Shown here in pieces: positions 1 to 11,425 of a stretch of 64,000 nucleotides of DNA; position 1 is the stretch's first letter; each line of letters starts with the position of its first letter. Under the pieces are notes generated by a model that was not told where the DNA came from, made no database searches, and saw nothing but the letters and a program-made list of their open reading frames with translations. The translations under genes were made by a program, and so were the position numbers. The DNA is from Clonostachys chloroleuca (taxonomy: Eukaryota > Ascomycota > Sordariomycetes > Hypocreales > Bionectriaceae), in the NCBI GenBank assembly GCA_037952775.1, contig JBANAY010000003.1, positions 20,026,001 to 20,090,000 on the forward strand. Reading direction: 5' to 3'.

Positions 1-527
1 GGTAGGGAGCACGCTAGGACCGCTCTAGTGAAGCGTCAGCACACAAGACAGCGGGGCCCTAGCGACTAACCCGCTGCTATAATTGGCTCCAGCGCATTTC
101 TGGCGGTGGCTGCCCGCCCCAGCCACACGCGGATCGCTCTGGGCCAACTGAACCGCCTGCGCAGCGTATAACCAACGACCGACTGAGGCACCGTCTGCTG
201 AGACAGTTTCTGCGCTTCACTGCCATACGGTAAGCAAGCGTTTCCCACCGCCATAAGACGGACAGGAGCCAAGTGACTGCGGCCCGAAACGGCCCACAAA
301 GACTGCCTTGTCCACGCGTCAAATTCTGCTTCTTCAATCTAGAAAAGCTGACCCAGTCGTTCTGTCCCGGCCTGCCATTATCCTGCTCTCGCCTTCTTCC
401 GACCGACTTTATTTCCCCTGTTTTTCTATTCTTAATCTCCAGTCTCCCTCCACTCACATCCCTCCTCACGTGTGCACGCGACCTCAACCACCACAGCACG
501 CGACACCAGTGAATCTATGAGTTCGCC
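1..527 (+). promoter_or_regulatory. upstream region of the PAP2 phosphatase gene
   Basis: No gene is supported here. Roughly positions 345-460 are rich in C and T on the plus strand, a common leader/promoter composition in filamentous fungi, and lie just before the ATG at 528. Short ORFs on both strands have no recognisable domain. Confidence 0.4.
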
Positions 528-1864
528 ATGTATCGCACTCTAGGAAAGGTCCCTCCCGTCTCCAAGAGGTTAATTGCCTCCTATGTCCTCGACTGGGTCA
601 TCATCCTCGCTACCGCGGGCGCTGGCCTCGCCCTCGGTCGCTTCGAGCCGCACAAGCGCCATTTCTCCCTGATGGACCCTACCATTTCGTAAGGCTTCTT
701 CTCCTGAGGCCAAGTTGACCCTATGTCACACCCAGCCGCTAATCGCTAGACAGGTTCCCATACACAGAGAAGGAGCTTGTGCCCATCTGGCTCGCCGGTG
801 TTATCAGTGGCGGTATGCCAATTCTTCTTGTTATTCTTGTATCACTCATCTTCGTTCCTGGGCCTACTGTGCCCGTTGGCACACCCAAGGCCGTCGTTTG
901 GAGACGCAAGCTATGGGAGCTGCACGTTGGACTGCTAGGCCTTGGCCTTTCCCTAGCCACCGCTCTGTTCTTCACCGAGGCCACCAAGAACATCTTTGGC
1001 AAGCCCCGCCCTGACATGCTCAGCCGATGCCAGCCAGACATTGAGAATTGGAAGAACTACATTGTTGGTGGGTATGAGCTGGGCAGCATGGATGGCCGCG
1101 TCGTTTCGGCTGCCATCTGCCAGCAGACCGACACCAAGAAGCTCGATGATGGATTCCGCTCCTACCCTAGCGGTCACTCATCTACCGCTGCCGCCGGTCT
1201 CCTCTACCTCAGCCTCTTCCTCGCCAGCAAGCTGTCCGTCAGGATTCCCTTCGCCATGCCCTCCGCATCTGCCCTCTCTCGAGCTGACGCCTACGCCGCC
1301 TTCCCGGTCTCTGAGCGCAAGGCCACCTCCCCCGAGCCCTACGAGCCCCTCGCCAAGCCCGCCGGCAAGGCCTTCCACGCTTTCCGCAGCCAGGCCGCCT
1401 CGCCGCCTCTCTACCTGCTCTTCCTCATCACCGTGCCCTTCTCAGTAGGCGTCTTCATCGCCGCCTCCCGCTGGTACGACTACCGCCACCACGGCTTCGA
1501 CATCCTCTTCGGCTTCACCATGGGCGCCATCCTCGCCATTTACAGCTTCCGCTTCTACCACACCCCCATCAGCGCCGGCGCAGGGTGGGCATGGGGCCCC
1601 CGCAGCCACAGGCACGCCTTCTGGTCCGGCATCGGCCTCTTCGGCTACAGGAGCAACGCGGGCGAGGTGCACCAGCAGCAGCAGTACTCAGAGGTGTCGG
1701 GGAGGGACATGACGGAGCTGCGAGGCCCCACGCCCGACATCGAGGCCAACCTGTCCGCCGACCGCGCGCGGAACGACTACGAGCTGCAGCAGATGCGGCA
1801 CCAGCAGCAGGACACGGGGTTTGATTTTGGGACGCATCCCACTACGCAGAGCAACCGCATCTGA
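528..1864 (+). CDS. PAP2-family lipid phosphate phosphatase (DPP1/LPP-like)
   Basis: Two exons (528-688 and 754-1864) encode 423 residues. The three phosphatase signatures of the PAP2 superfamily are present in order: KNIFGKPRP (K-x6-RP), YPSGHSS (PSGH) and SRWYDYRHHGFD (SR-x5-H-x3-D). Hydrophobic segments before and between them fit a six-helix integral membrane enzyme. Known family members dephosphorylate diacylglycerol pyrophosphate, phosphatidate or lysophosphatidate in ER/vacuolar membranes. The ATG at 528 gives an N-terminus that starts MYRTLGKVPP and leads into the first membrane helix. The intron has GTAAGG and CAG ends. A Ser/Pro/Ala-rich loop (about residues 215-260) and a Gln-rich hydrophilic tail of about 80 residues extend beyond the catalytic core; their role is not evident. 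The exact lipid substrate cannot be read from sequence. Confidence 0.9.
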
Positions 1865-3526
1865 GCCTATTGAGCCAGATGTGTTTTAGTGTTTTTTTTT
1901 TAATGTAGATTTCAATCCAATTCATTTCTTTTCCCTTCACTTTTTTTTCCACTTTGAGACAAGAAACTGAATTTGAGGACACGGTGTGCCATGTTGTCAG
2001 CATTATCCCGGACCGACCCAGCCACGTTGATCAGATACAGTCAGCACATGGATCGGTGTAAACGGTAGTTGTCCAGATGAGCTGCAGTCATCTTACGACC
2101 CGCTACGACGACGACGACTTGCGGTTATTTCCAGGGTTTGAGCATGTGACGTGCTCGAACTATTGACAAAGCGGCATTCTTCCACAGTAGACTCCGGCTC
2201 CGAACAAGGACGTTCGTTGTATTTGAAACCCAAGACCGCCCTTTATGCCAAGCAATGCAGGCTAGCCCACCACAGGGCGCTACGAGTTTTGGCTTCATTC
2301 GAGAAGCCGCCCTGTCATCTTTGAGCGAAGGCAACGGGTCGGCATTATATTAGATGCGTATTATCCCCGCCGCGGAGAGGAGGATTTGACCCCCAAGCCC
2401 CCTCTCCCTTGCCCTGTTGGTGAGGATTTTCGTATGTTGCGTGACACCCCCGCGAGAATCAGCATGGGAGGCAGTCCGCTCAGCTCGCCGTAGATGGGCT
2501 TTGGCCGGGGATTGTCGGTGGCCATCTTGGGTGACGGCGGGCACGTCGAACGGGTCCGACTTGGCGTAGGCGTATAGCTCCAGATTGCCTTGGCTATATA
2601 GTCTAACGCGGGGAGGAACATGGGGCCGCTCCGGATGTATAGTAGGCTCATGAAGGCTTTGGTGGGCTAGCCGGATTCGAAGGTGAGAGTGGCAATGCTG
2701 CTGTATCTCCTAAAGGTTTAGCTCAAGGTAGAGCTCTTTGCGAGGTGCGGGGTCTCGTGTTCTGTCATTAACGTCAACAACCTTTCACGAGTTCTTAGCT
2801 GAAGAGAAGAGTTTCTCCACCGTGAGCTCGTGTACCTACTTTAAAAAGTGGTTTTGAATGATAGGTATCTTGGACGGAAACTATTGAGCAGGTAGAAGCT
2901 TTAACGTATGTGCCTCTTGTGAGGCTTCCTTGTTGATCCGATGATTAGTTATTGGGAAGTGTTGTCTGATAATCTCATGTTGTAGTGGAGACGATCAATA
3001 TTGTGATTTGGTCCATGATTGAACAAGGCCAGGCGTTACTATCGGCGGTTAGACTTGCAACCCTCTTATGGCTGCCGGCACTGAACTCGGATTCTTCTTA
3101 ACTGGCCTTTCTGAGCTTGAAGATATGGAAGACAATAATAATCGAGATGGAGACAGACTGGGGTCCAGAAACAAACTCGCTTCTAGCAACATCCGGCACT
3201 TTGCTGTGAATGTGATTGAAGGGATGGAGCCGTCATTTAGAAGAAAAACCATCCTCATTGGGGAGAGTTGAGGTTTAGGAGAATGAGGGCGAGGAGGAAC
3301 TGACATGTGGGTTAGACAAAGATAAGGTTCGTATATTTCTACTAGAAGCTCATGCTTCAGATACCGAAGAGTTTCCTCATAGACAGTACAATATACTTGG
3401 AACCCTCCCTGTCAAAGTCATGGTTTATATATGATCAGAAGCATTTGAGAAGAAACAGTAAATGCCAAGTTCAATATAAGCTTAATCTTGACCAAATGCT
3501 GTTCAAATCGGAGTATTATTAACAGA
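1865..3526. other. intergenic stretch with one hydrolase relic
   Basis: Apart from the relic at 2350-2651, no supported gene was found. A 67-residue plus-strand ORF at 3068-3271 has no recognisable domain. The 3' part lies downstream of the amine oxidase gene. Confidence 0.4.
2350..2651 (-). pseudogene. alpha/beta-hydrolase fold relic (abhydrolase_3 type)
   Basis: Read on the minus strand from 2651, the translation contains LDYIAKAIWSYTPTP followed about 30 residues later by YGELSGLPPMLILAG. The second string matches the strand and loop ahead of the catalytic Asp in HSL/esterase-type hydrolases (consensus L-x-GLPP-x-LI). No Ser-nucleophile elbow (GxSxG), no start and no full-length frame are present, and the sequence after LILAG degenerates. 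It is therefore a fragment of a once longer gene. It sits just outside the catabolic cluster and might be a lost member of it, which is inference. Confidence 0.45.
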
Positions 3527-5416
3527 CTACAATCGATACGAATATTTTGCAAAATCTTGTACAACTTCCTGGGCGGCACGCTCGCCGCTGCGAACAGCGC
3601 CCTCCATATATCCTTTCCACTCCGCCGCCGTCTCAGTACCGGCAAAGTGAAGGTTGCCCAAAGGCTGACGCAGAGAACCCGAGCCAAGAGAGTCAAGCAC
3701 ACCGGGCGGCAAGCTGGCACAAGGACAGCCGCCGCCAGTCCACCTGTCCTGGGCCCAGTCGAAGCATTGCATCTCGACGAAGTCGGCGTCCACTCTCGCC
3801 CTGTCGCCGTACAGAGCACCAAGCTGAGCGAGGAGCCTTTCCTTTCTTTGGTCCTCGGGGAGTGCTCCCCATTCAGCTCCGGGTGCACCGACCATGAAGC
3901 AGGTGAAGGCATGCTTGTTATCAGCCGGGCTGCTGGTGTCGCGGATGACGCTTGCCGGGCCGACGAAGGATTGTACCAGGCCGCAGAAGCCCTTCTCGAC
4001 CCAGAAGGGAGTCTTGAACAGTAAAATGGCCTTGTTATAGTAACCATACCTAGCCGACTCTGACCAAGCCAGCTTAACGGGGTCCAGCTTTGGCTCAAAG
4101 TTGATGGCCTTGAGAGCCGGGCTGGGGATTGTCGTGATCACCTTGCGGCCGCGGTAGGATTCACCGCTTTCGGTCACAACCTCCACGGCGCCAGGCCCAT
4201 ACTGCTTGATATCGCTCACTGCCGTGTTCAGGTGAACTGTGTTGCTGGGCAACTCTGAAGCCAGCCCCGTCGAGAATGACTGTGTGCCTTGTCTGATGCG
4301 CAGATGCTGACCACCGCCTTTGCGATCGGATCTCATGTTTAGAAGACCCCCGCCAGACTTGCAATAGTTGAGAAAGAAGAGGGCCGAGAGCTCGGAGGGC
4401 TCTACGCCAAGCATGGCGCGAGTCCACACGGTGGCTGTAGCGATACTGGTCTCACTCGCATTGAGTGACTTGAGGTAGGCTTCGAATGTCATGGTGTCGA
4501 GAGTTGTGGCTTTGGGGTTGGCCGTGTCCAACGCTTGGCAGTCTGCCTCGCAGGTATCGCGGATCCGGGCGACATCATCTGCTGTCGCTTTATCAAACTG
4601 TGCGAGGGCAGGTCAGTTCACGAGCCTCGTTTGATAGCAACATTGTCGACGTACCTTGGGCAATTCACCGTACGCAAAGTCGCCTATGCGGCCCTCTGCG
4701 TCCTGTATTAAACAGTTGCCAGTGGTATTCTGTTCAATAAGTTCCACTCCATATCGCCTCGCAAGCCCAATCATCTTGGTCTGGTTGACATCGTTAATCC
4801 AAGCAGCGCCATACTCGAGGATGCCGTTCTTGTCCGAGGTCGGCCGGGACCATGTTCGTCCACCTACACGATCTCGCGACTCCAGAACGACACAGGACAG
4901 GCCACTGGCGATCACATCACGCGCTGCGGCGAGACCAGCCAGACCGGCGCCAATGATAATCACATCAACTGAGCTGGCTCCCAATTGGCTCTCTCCCAGA
5001 GAGCGAGGGATAGACTGAGTCGGCTCTGGGCACGCGATGATGGCATCAACCTCAAAAAGCCAGCCCGGAATAGCCAATTGGGCCACGGGGACCAGCGTAA
5101 TGGCTGGGCGATGACCGCGCAGGAAGCGCTGGATATGGCGAGTGTGTTTCCTGTGTGCGGGGTCGTAGTCGACGATGTACAGACAAAGCTTGGCGATATC
5201 ATGCACGGTGGCGCCGGCAGCGACCATAATTTTGCGAAGATTGAATAGTGCTAGCTGGATCTGAGATTCGTAGTCGGCGGGCACATGGTTGTCCTTTGTG
5301 GCGCCGACCTGGCCGGAGACGTGGATGAGTCTGGTGCCAGGGGCTGTGATGGTAGCTGGAGCATGATACACCTTGCTGGTGTTCTCTAGATCAAGCTGCT
5401 TGACAAGTGGACTCAT
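3527..5416 (-). CDS. RidA-like domain fused to flavin monoamine oxidase (aminopentol oxidase-like)
   Basis: Exons 4655-5416 and 3527-4597 encode 610 residues. Residues ~10-130 form a RidA/YER057c/UK114 domain (LIHVSGQVG, FEVDAIIA). Residues ~150-600 are a flavin amine oxidase: FAD-binding GAGLAG at 156-161, acidic E179, RVGGRT at 183-188 and the C-terminal FAD motif GTETAAEWKGYMEG. Length and domain order match the aminopentol amine oxidase of Exophiala spinifera, known to deaminate the fumonisin backbone. The eukaryotic start is the ATG at 5416; an in-frame GTG lies further upstream. By eye, the RidA Arg that corresponds to Arg105 in E. coli is Ile106 here, so imine-deaminase activity of that domain is uncertain. 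The gene is divergent from the aldehyde dehydrogenase gene. Product: probably an aldehyde/ketone plus ammonia and H2O2. Confidence 0.88.
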
Positions 5417-6177
5417 GGCTGACTGTGTTGGAGGCAGAGCAAAGCGCTTTGCCACTTGTAGACGAGCAATGAGGTGGTAAAGATCCAGTGATGGTCTTGA
5501 GTAGTATGATGATGATGCAAGTGGTGAACTATCTATTATACGAAGATGTTGTCTGCCTGTGTGATAGTCATGTTCTCTCCCTTAATAAACAACCTCATTT
5601 GATTACGGTCGCAAAAGTACTGCTTATCGAACCCCTGGGCCCGATTTCGGTATCTGGCCTTCAGCTTCGCCAATGGCATCTCTTACGCCGGCAGACTGGA
5701 TGCGTCGCTGCCCTATTCCATATCCACAATTATGCGTGCTGGTCTAATCCCCCTCAAAAGGATAAAGAAAGCGGAAGCGATGGCCGTGGGGGTGGTGGAG
5801 AGTTACTCAGTAATAATGCCAGTTTGATTGGTCCTAGTCCCAGGACCGAGTCAAGCTGGAAGCCAATCTCTCCTTCGACTTGATTTTGAATCCACATTAT
5901 GCGACCCTCGACCCGCTCCTCTAAGCCCGAATATTACGCGAATTGCTCTCCTCCTTAGATTTGGGTAACGATAGCGATGTGTTGGTCAAATCGGTTCGTA
6001 CATAGATAGCATATTGGTCACAAGGGTATGTTCCCTCTTGGAGACGAAGCAATCACCAGCTACCCCTGTTTTAAGCAAGAGTACGATTGAATCCCTATTG
6101 GTATCCTCTCTACATCGCCCTGCTTCCGACTCAGGAGACAGAGGACTTAGATATCGGCAAAGATAAACACTAAAGCC
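5417..6177. promoter_or_regulatory. divergent promoter of amine oxidase and aldehyde dehydrogenase
   Basis: This 761-bp spacer separates two head-to-head cluster genes, an arrangement that suggests co-regulation. The 131-residue ORF inside it has no domain and is probably not coding. No clear shared operator was found by eye. Confidence 0.45.
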
Positions 6178-7924
6178 ATGTCTTCTTCGCGTACGCTCAA
6201 GGACCCTTCCCTGCTTATTGGAAAGAATCTGATAGGTGGGAAATGGGTTGAGACGCTGTCTGGGCAGAGATTTGATGTTTTCGGTTCGTTTACTTCTTTG
6301 ATTCTACCTATTCACCACAAGGAAACTCTCCTGACCGGAACTTAGACCCTGCGACAAGCCAGCGCATTGGATCCTGTCCAGAATCAGGTGAACAAGATGC
6401 TTTACAAGCGATAGATGCCGCAGCCAAGGCCATGCCGGCATGGAGAACTCGCACCGGCCGCGAGCGCTCTCGTGTCCTGCGACGGTGGTACGAGTTGGTT
6501 CTCGAAAACAAAGAAGATCTCGCCAAGTTGATAAGCTGGGAGAATGGCAAGGCCCAAGCAGACGCAATGGGCGAGGTTCAATTCGCAGCGAGCTTTCTCG
6601 AATGGTTCGCCGAAGAGGCTGCGCGTGTGTACGGAGATGTGATCCCTCATAGCACGCCGGGTTACCGGGTTGTTGTATCGAAGGAGCCGGTAGGCGTGTG
6701 CGGCCTCATCACCCCGTAAGTCACCCCTAAGAAATTCGCGAGTCCGGTTTGGCCCAGTGCAATAGCTCACATGGCTGATTTTCTTTGTACAGTTGGAACT
6801 TTCCAGGCGCCATGGTCACGAGAAAGCTAGGTCCGGCTTTGGCTGCTGGATGTGCTGTGGTCTTGAAGACAGCCGGAGAAACGCCATTTACTGCCACTGC
6901 TATGGCATATCTAGCCGAAAAAGCTGGTGTTCCAGCGGGTGTGATCAACATTGTGAACGCCCTTAAGAACACACCACAGATCGGCCAGGTTCTCTGCTCA
7001 TCTTCTATTATCCGGAAGATCTCATTTACTGGATCTACACGAGTGGGACGCTTGCTCATGAGACAATCTAGCGATACTGTGAAGAAACTGAGTCTTGAAC
7101 TGGGCGGAAATGCCCCATTCATTGTGTTTGATGACGCGGATGTCGATCTGGCTGTCAAGGGTGTTGTGGTCGCCAAGTTCAAGGTGACTGGACAGACTTG
7201 TGTCTGCGCCAACCGCATCTATGTCCAAAGCGGAGTATACGACTACTTCATGAAGAAATTAACTGCCGCTGTGGCAGCATTCAAGATTGGGAGCGCTACA
7301 GATAGCACGGTCACACACGGACCCTTAATCAACGCAGGTGCGGCGGTAAGAGTCAGCGAGATGGTTGAAGATGCAGTCAAAAAGGGCGCCCAGATAGTTG
7401 TTGGCGGAAAGAAGATTCCCGAGTTGGGTAAGCTAGAGCATGTGCTGAGAGCGTTGAATAGTTTCACTGACTTGAATAGGACCTGCCTTTTATGAACCAA
7501 CTATTCTGAGCGGAAACATCACCCAAGACATGCGAATCGTCCAAGAAGAGATATTCGGCCCTGTTGCCGCTATCCAAAAATTTGACACCGAAGACAGTGT
7601 AGTCGACGCCGCAAATGACTGTGACGTTGGTCTCGCGTCATATATTTACACGGAGAACCTGGGCCGCGCCGCTCGTGTATCTGAGCTTCTTCACTCGGGC
7701 ATGGTCGCTGTGAACTCTGGCGTGATCTCTGATGCAGCATCTCCGTGAGTCGCATAGAAAACTTTTACATTCGCGTACGCTAACCAAAGGGACTACACAG
7801 ATTTGGAGGCATCAAGCAGTCAGGTATCGGTCGCGAGGGAAGCAAATATGGCCTGGACGATTACATGCAAACGAAGACTCTGGTTGTGGGCAATCTAAAT
7901 ATTGTTCATCGCGCATCGATCTAA
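6178..7924 (+). CDS. NAD(P)-dependent aldehyde dehydrogenase, succinate-semialdehyde type
   Basis: Five exons (6178-6283, 6346-6715, 6793-7427, 7480-7744, 7801-7924) encode 499 residues. Diagnostic strings are [20 protein letters not shown] (substrate/cofactor entry), FTGSTRVGR (cofactor loop), [15 protein letters not shown] (general base Glu) and GQTCVCANR (catalytic Cys in GQxC). EEIFGPV and the [12 protein letters not shown] end complete the fold. This pattern is that of succinate-semialdehyde/glutarate-semialdehyde dehydrogenases, which oxidise short omega-substituted aldehydes to acids. The usual KPA before the TP motif is KTA here. No peroxisomal tag or N-terminal presequence is visible. 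It is divergent from the amine oxidase gene, so it may oxidise the aldehyde made by that enzyme (inference). All introns have GT-AG ends and are 52-77 bp. Confidence 0.9.
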
Positions 7925-8847
7925 AAATATACGCAAGTTTGAATGTAAATTGCAAGAAAATAAAGAAAGCATGTCATATATTTGCGCAAGGACAACCATG
8001 CCCGTTCACTTTTGCCCTGTCTTGGTGGTCTTTACTGGAACAATGAACTTGTGTTGTCTTTACTAACGATACTTTACAAACACGATACTATTTTAGACCC
8101 TGATATTGCACGAGATTGACATATTGATGAGGAGAACACAGTATATCATACTATCTTTCAATGGGCTTAATAAGCAACAATTTTAACAAAGTTTTTCTCG
8201 AGAGAGAGTAAAGTGCTGGCTGGACTTGGAAAATCCGTGGCGAGTTATCGTATAGTAAGGATCTTCATAGTGTCTTCTGTGACAAGATAATAGGAAGACG
8301 GGGCGTTCAGTAACCAGCAGCCCGAAGCGATATGAAGATCCACACACTCTCATGCAAGAGCAGATAGCCATGCTCAAATTACCCAGATCAGGATACAAAG
8401 GATCGAAAACGAAATCGTCCGAGATTAGAGATAACATATCTCCGCCATCGGACCCACAGAGAAGGAAAACCAGGGCCTTGTTTTCTCCCCCACTGCTTGA
8501 GGCGCTAGTAGAGATGACAGGACCGAGTCACTAAGCTAGCCATGTGTCCTCCCGGAATCTTGGTAGTATCTAGCGATCCTAGACGTGAGAATGCAAAGGT
8601 AAGCTCTGGCGAGTCCCGTTTGTTTCCTCTTGCCCCACTGCCTCAACCTCACTCCTGTCGAGTAATCAGGCCAAAGAGCTGTTTTAGTGAGGCGGGCCAA
8701 AATCGTTTAGTAGTAGAGTAGAAATGGTTGATTTAGTATAATTTGACTTAGTTCCAAGCATATGGAGTTAGAGTTGGAATCCGTTTGTGTATATCCCCTA
8801 GACTGAGAAGTTTAACTTCGCTATCGCGAATCGCGAGTCCTCTTAAC
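7925..8847. other. intergenic region upstream of the 2-hydroxyacid oxidase
   Basis: No gene is supported. Immediately before the next ATG lies TCGCGA-A-TCGCGA (8824-8836), an inverted pair of a 6-bp palindrome with a one-base centre. It lies in the expected leader and could be an operator or chance. Confidence 0.35.
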
Positions 8848-10169
8848 ATGGCAGACCCTCTTACATTAGATGAGGTCGAGGCTGAAGCCAAGAAGTCACT
8901 TCCTAGCAAAATATATGACTTTTATGCTTCAGGAGCAGATGGCCAACGTGCCGTTGCGAGAAATAGACAAGCATTTTCAAGGTACACAGACATCGGGAAA
9001 AAAGACGAGAATTTTTGCAAGACTAACATGTCCATTGTAGACTCTTCATCAGGCCTCGAGTGCTGCAAGATGTATCCGACGTTGATACATCTGTAGAGGT
9101 CTTCGGTGTCCGCTCGGCTCTGCCGGTGGGAATTGCCCCAAGCGCTATGCAGAGGCTTGCTGGTGGCGATGGAGAAATCGATGTTGCAAAAGCCGCAGCT
9201 GCCATGGGGCTCAACCTAACTCTTTCTTCGCAATCCACAAGTTCGCTGGAGGATGTGATGCGGATGAAGATCTATACGGAGAAGGGGCTCTCTGGGCCTC
9301 CATTTTGGATGCAAATTTATCTGCACGACGACATTCAGAGGAGTGTACCTTTGATTAAACGGGCGGAAGGTAAGCAACCTTCACTCAAATATCGTCTCCT
9401 TGTGCCATAGGTCAAGGCTCACTACACTGGTATGCTGACTGCATTCAAATCTGCAGCTGCTGGCTACCAAGCCCTGGTACTCACAGTTGACACGCCCGTG
9501 TTGGGCAACCGTCTTGCCGAGCGCAAGGAAGCTGTGATTTTACCAAAGGGCTTAAGTTTACCTAACTTGGAAAAGACAACTCTAGGTGCGAAGCCGCAAC
9601 CGAGCATCAATAGGCAGTTCATGAATGTGAGATCCGCTGCCGAAGCCAAAGCGCTTCGCGCGGCCTTTGGTTCCAAGATGCACAGCGCAAGCCTCACTTG
9701 GGAACGAACCATTCAGGAGTTACGGAAAGTGACAGACATGAAGATTATTCTGAAGGGCATCATGACCGCGGAGGATGCTGCGCTCTCTGTTCAATATGGT
9801 GCGGATGCTATCATCGTGTCAAACCACGGCGGTCGTCAGCTGGACGAAACATGCTCGACAATCGAGGCACTACCTGAAGTATCTGGGGCCGTGAATGGCG
9901 CTTTGCCAGTAATTATAGACGGCGGAGTTAGGACTGGCGCGGATGTGTTCAAGTGTTTGGCCCTGGGTGCCGATTTTGTGCTCGTTGGGCGTCCTGCACT
10001 CTGGGGACTTGCTTATGACGGTTGCCGGGGCGTCGAGACGGTCATGCACATTCTTGAGCGAGAGTTGAGTCGGACAATGGCCTTGGCAGGCGTGAGGAGT
10101 GTGAAAGAAATATCCAGGGGCATGTTGGGAGTCGCCAACCGCAACGGGTTCGGTGTATCAAAGCTGTAG
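8848..10169 (+). CDS. peroxisomal FMN-dependent 2-hydroxyacid oxidase (glycolate/lactate oxidase family)
   Basis: Exons 8848-8981, 9041-9369 and 9457-10169 encode 391 residues. The FMN alpha-hydroxyacid dehydrogenase family is recognised from APSAMQRLAGGDGE, LTLSSQSTSS, ALVLTVDTPVLGNR, the active-site string SNHGGRQLD (His/Arg near residue 277-280) and the phosphate-binding DGGVRTGADV with GRPALWG. The protein ends in SKL, the canonical PTS1, so the enzyme is probably peroxisomal and passes electrons to O2, giving H2O2. The reaction is 2-hydroxyacid to 2-oxoacid. The start is the ATG at 8848 (MADPLTLDEVEAEAKK). The second intron must end at CAG 9454-9456 to restore the conserved AEAAGYQALV. 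It lies between the aldehyde dehydrogenase and a convergent class II aldolase. Confidence 0.9.
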
Positions 10170-10401
10170 TGTGCCTAAGAAGTGTATTATCAAACATTGA
10201 AGTCCAGATTCTCACTGAGATAGACCTAATGTGATAACGAAAAATCTTGACTTTGAAATCGATCAATATGCTCTCTTGACTTCAAATACTGGGATACACG
10301 AAACTGGCGTCTGTACACTCTGACCTCAAGATCAGCTATCACTAAAATCCATTGTTGGTTATAACTAGGCTTCATTTAATGCAACATGTCTATCTGGTAT
10401 T
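10170..10401. other. convergent 3' spacer
   Basis: Short region between the stops of two convergent cluster genes; it should hold both 3' UTRs. No gene seen. Confidence 0.4.
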
Positions 10402-11425
10402 CTAAATACCCTTGCTCAGCTCGCCCCGAGACTGCCAGATTTCAAACTCCAGGTCTGGCTGGAACTCTGCGTACAGAGTTTCCTGTGCCAATGTTAGTGT
10501 GTGATTTCAACGTGATGAGTTGGATATTCCAGAGTGAGTACTTACAGGGTCGGCATTCACATTAGCAGTGTATTGGGCCGCCTCCTTTCCGATGTGCTTC
10601 TTTTCCCACTTGGCGCTGTCGACCAAAAGCTGAACTTTACACGTCCTCTCCATAGCAGTAAACAGATATGCAGCTTCGTCAACTGTGCCACCGGCTGTCA
10701 AAAGACCGTGGTTCTGAAGAATCAGCACTCGTGCTTCCTTGCCCAGTGCGGCCACAATATGCTCTCCCTCCTCCGCCTCTAACACCACGCCGCCGAAGGA
10801 TTCATAGACGGCCTGAATTCCATGGAAAGTACAACTGTCCTGGTTAAGGAGATCCAACGGCTTTCCAAAAGCGGACCAAGCCTTGCCGTAGACAGAGTGT
10901 GTATGGCAGGCAGCGTTGATGTCGGGGCGAGCTTTATGGATGGCGCTATGGATCATGAAACCGGCAGCATTGACGGCAACCTTGTTTCCGCCAATTACTT
11001 GGCCTTCTTCATTCACATGAACCATGTCACTCGCCTTGAGCATTCCAAAGTGTACGCCGAGTCTAAGGTTTGTCTCTATCAGCCACGATCCGCTTTACAT
11101 GCCATCCATGGCAATTTGTTAGAAGAAGAGCGAGTACTAACGGGTTGATCCAGAAGGTGTTTGGGTCTACTGGGTCGCGGACACTGATGTGGCCCGCGGT
11201 ACCCTCGGTGAAGCCCTTTCGAGCAAAAACTCTGAACGCGCCGGCCATGTGCTCAAGCTGCCACTGTCTTTTCTTGTAGGGGTCATCAATCTTGGGGATG
11301 CCTGCAAGCTCGTACCCCCCTGTGGCGCAGGCCGCGAGACCCTGTGGCTTCGGAGTTTTCAAGTCCTCATTTTGCAGAGAGATCTTGGCAGGTGCCGTCT
11401 CTGTAACCGTTGTCGTTGAAGGCAT
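10402..11425 (-). CDS. class II aldolase/adducin-domain protein
   Basis: Exons 11142-11425, 10546-11062 and 10402-10482 encode 293 residues. The domain starts with LEHMAGAFRVFARKGFTEG and TAGHISVRDP. Two zinc-ligand strings follow, HTHSVYG (about residue 147) and NHGLLTAGG (about residue 209), typical of L-fuculose-phosphate-aldolase-like folds. In bacteria, relatives cleave or isomerise sugar phosphates or decarboxylate; fungal stand-alone members are mostly uncharacterised, so the reaction here is open. The last exon (starting ETLYAEFQPDLEFEIW) is short. The start is the ATG at 11425; an upstream TTG is not used. It faces away from the Zn2Cys6 gene, sharing its promoter region. Confidence 0.85.

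Noticed and set aside
3527..5416. Calling the amine oxidase a true fumonisin-detoxifying enzyme
   Set aside because: Architecture and length agree with the Exophiala enzyme, but the family also acts on other amines and no other fumonisin-pathway gene such as an esterase is intact here.
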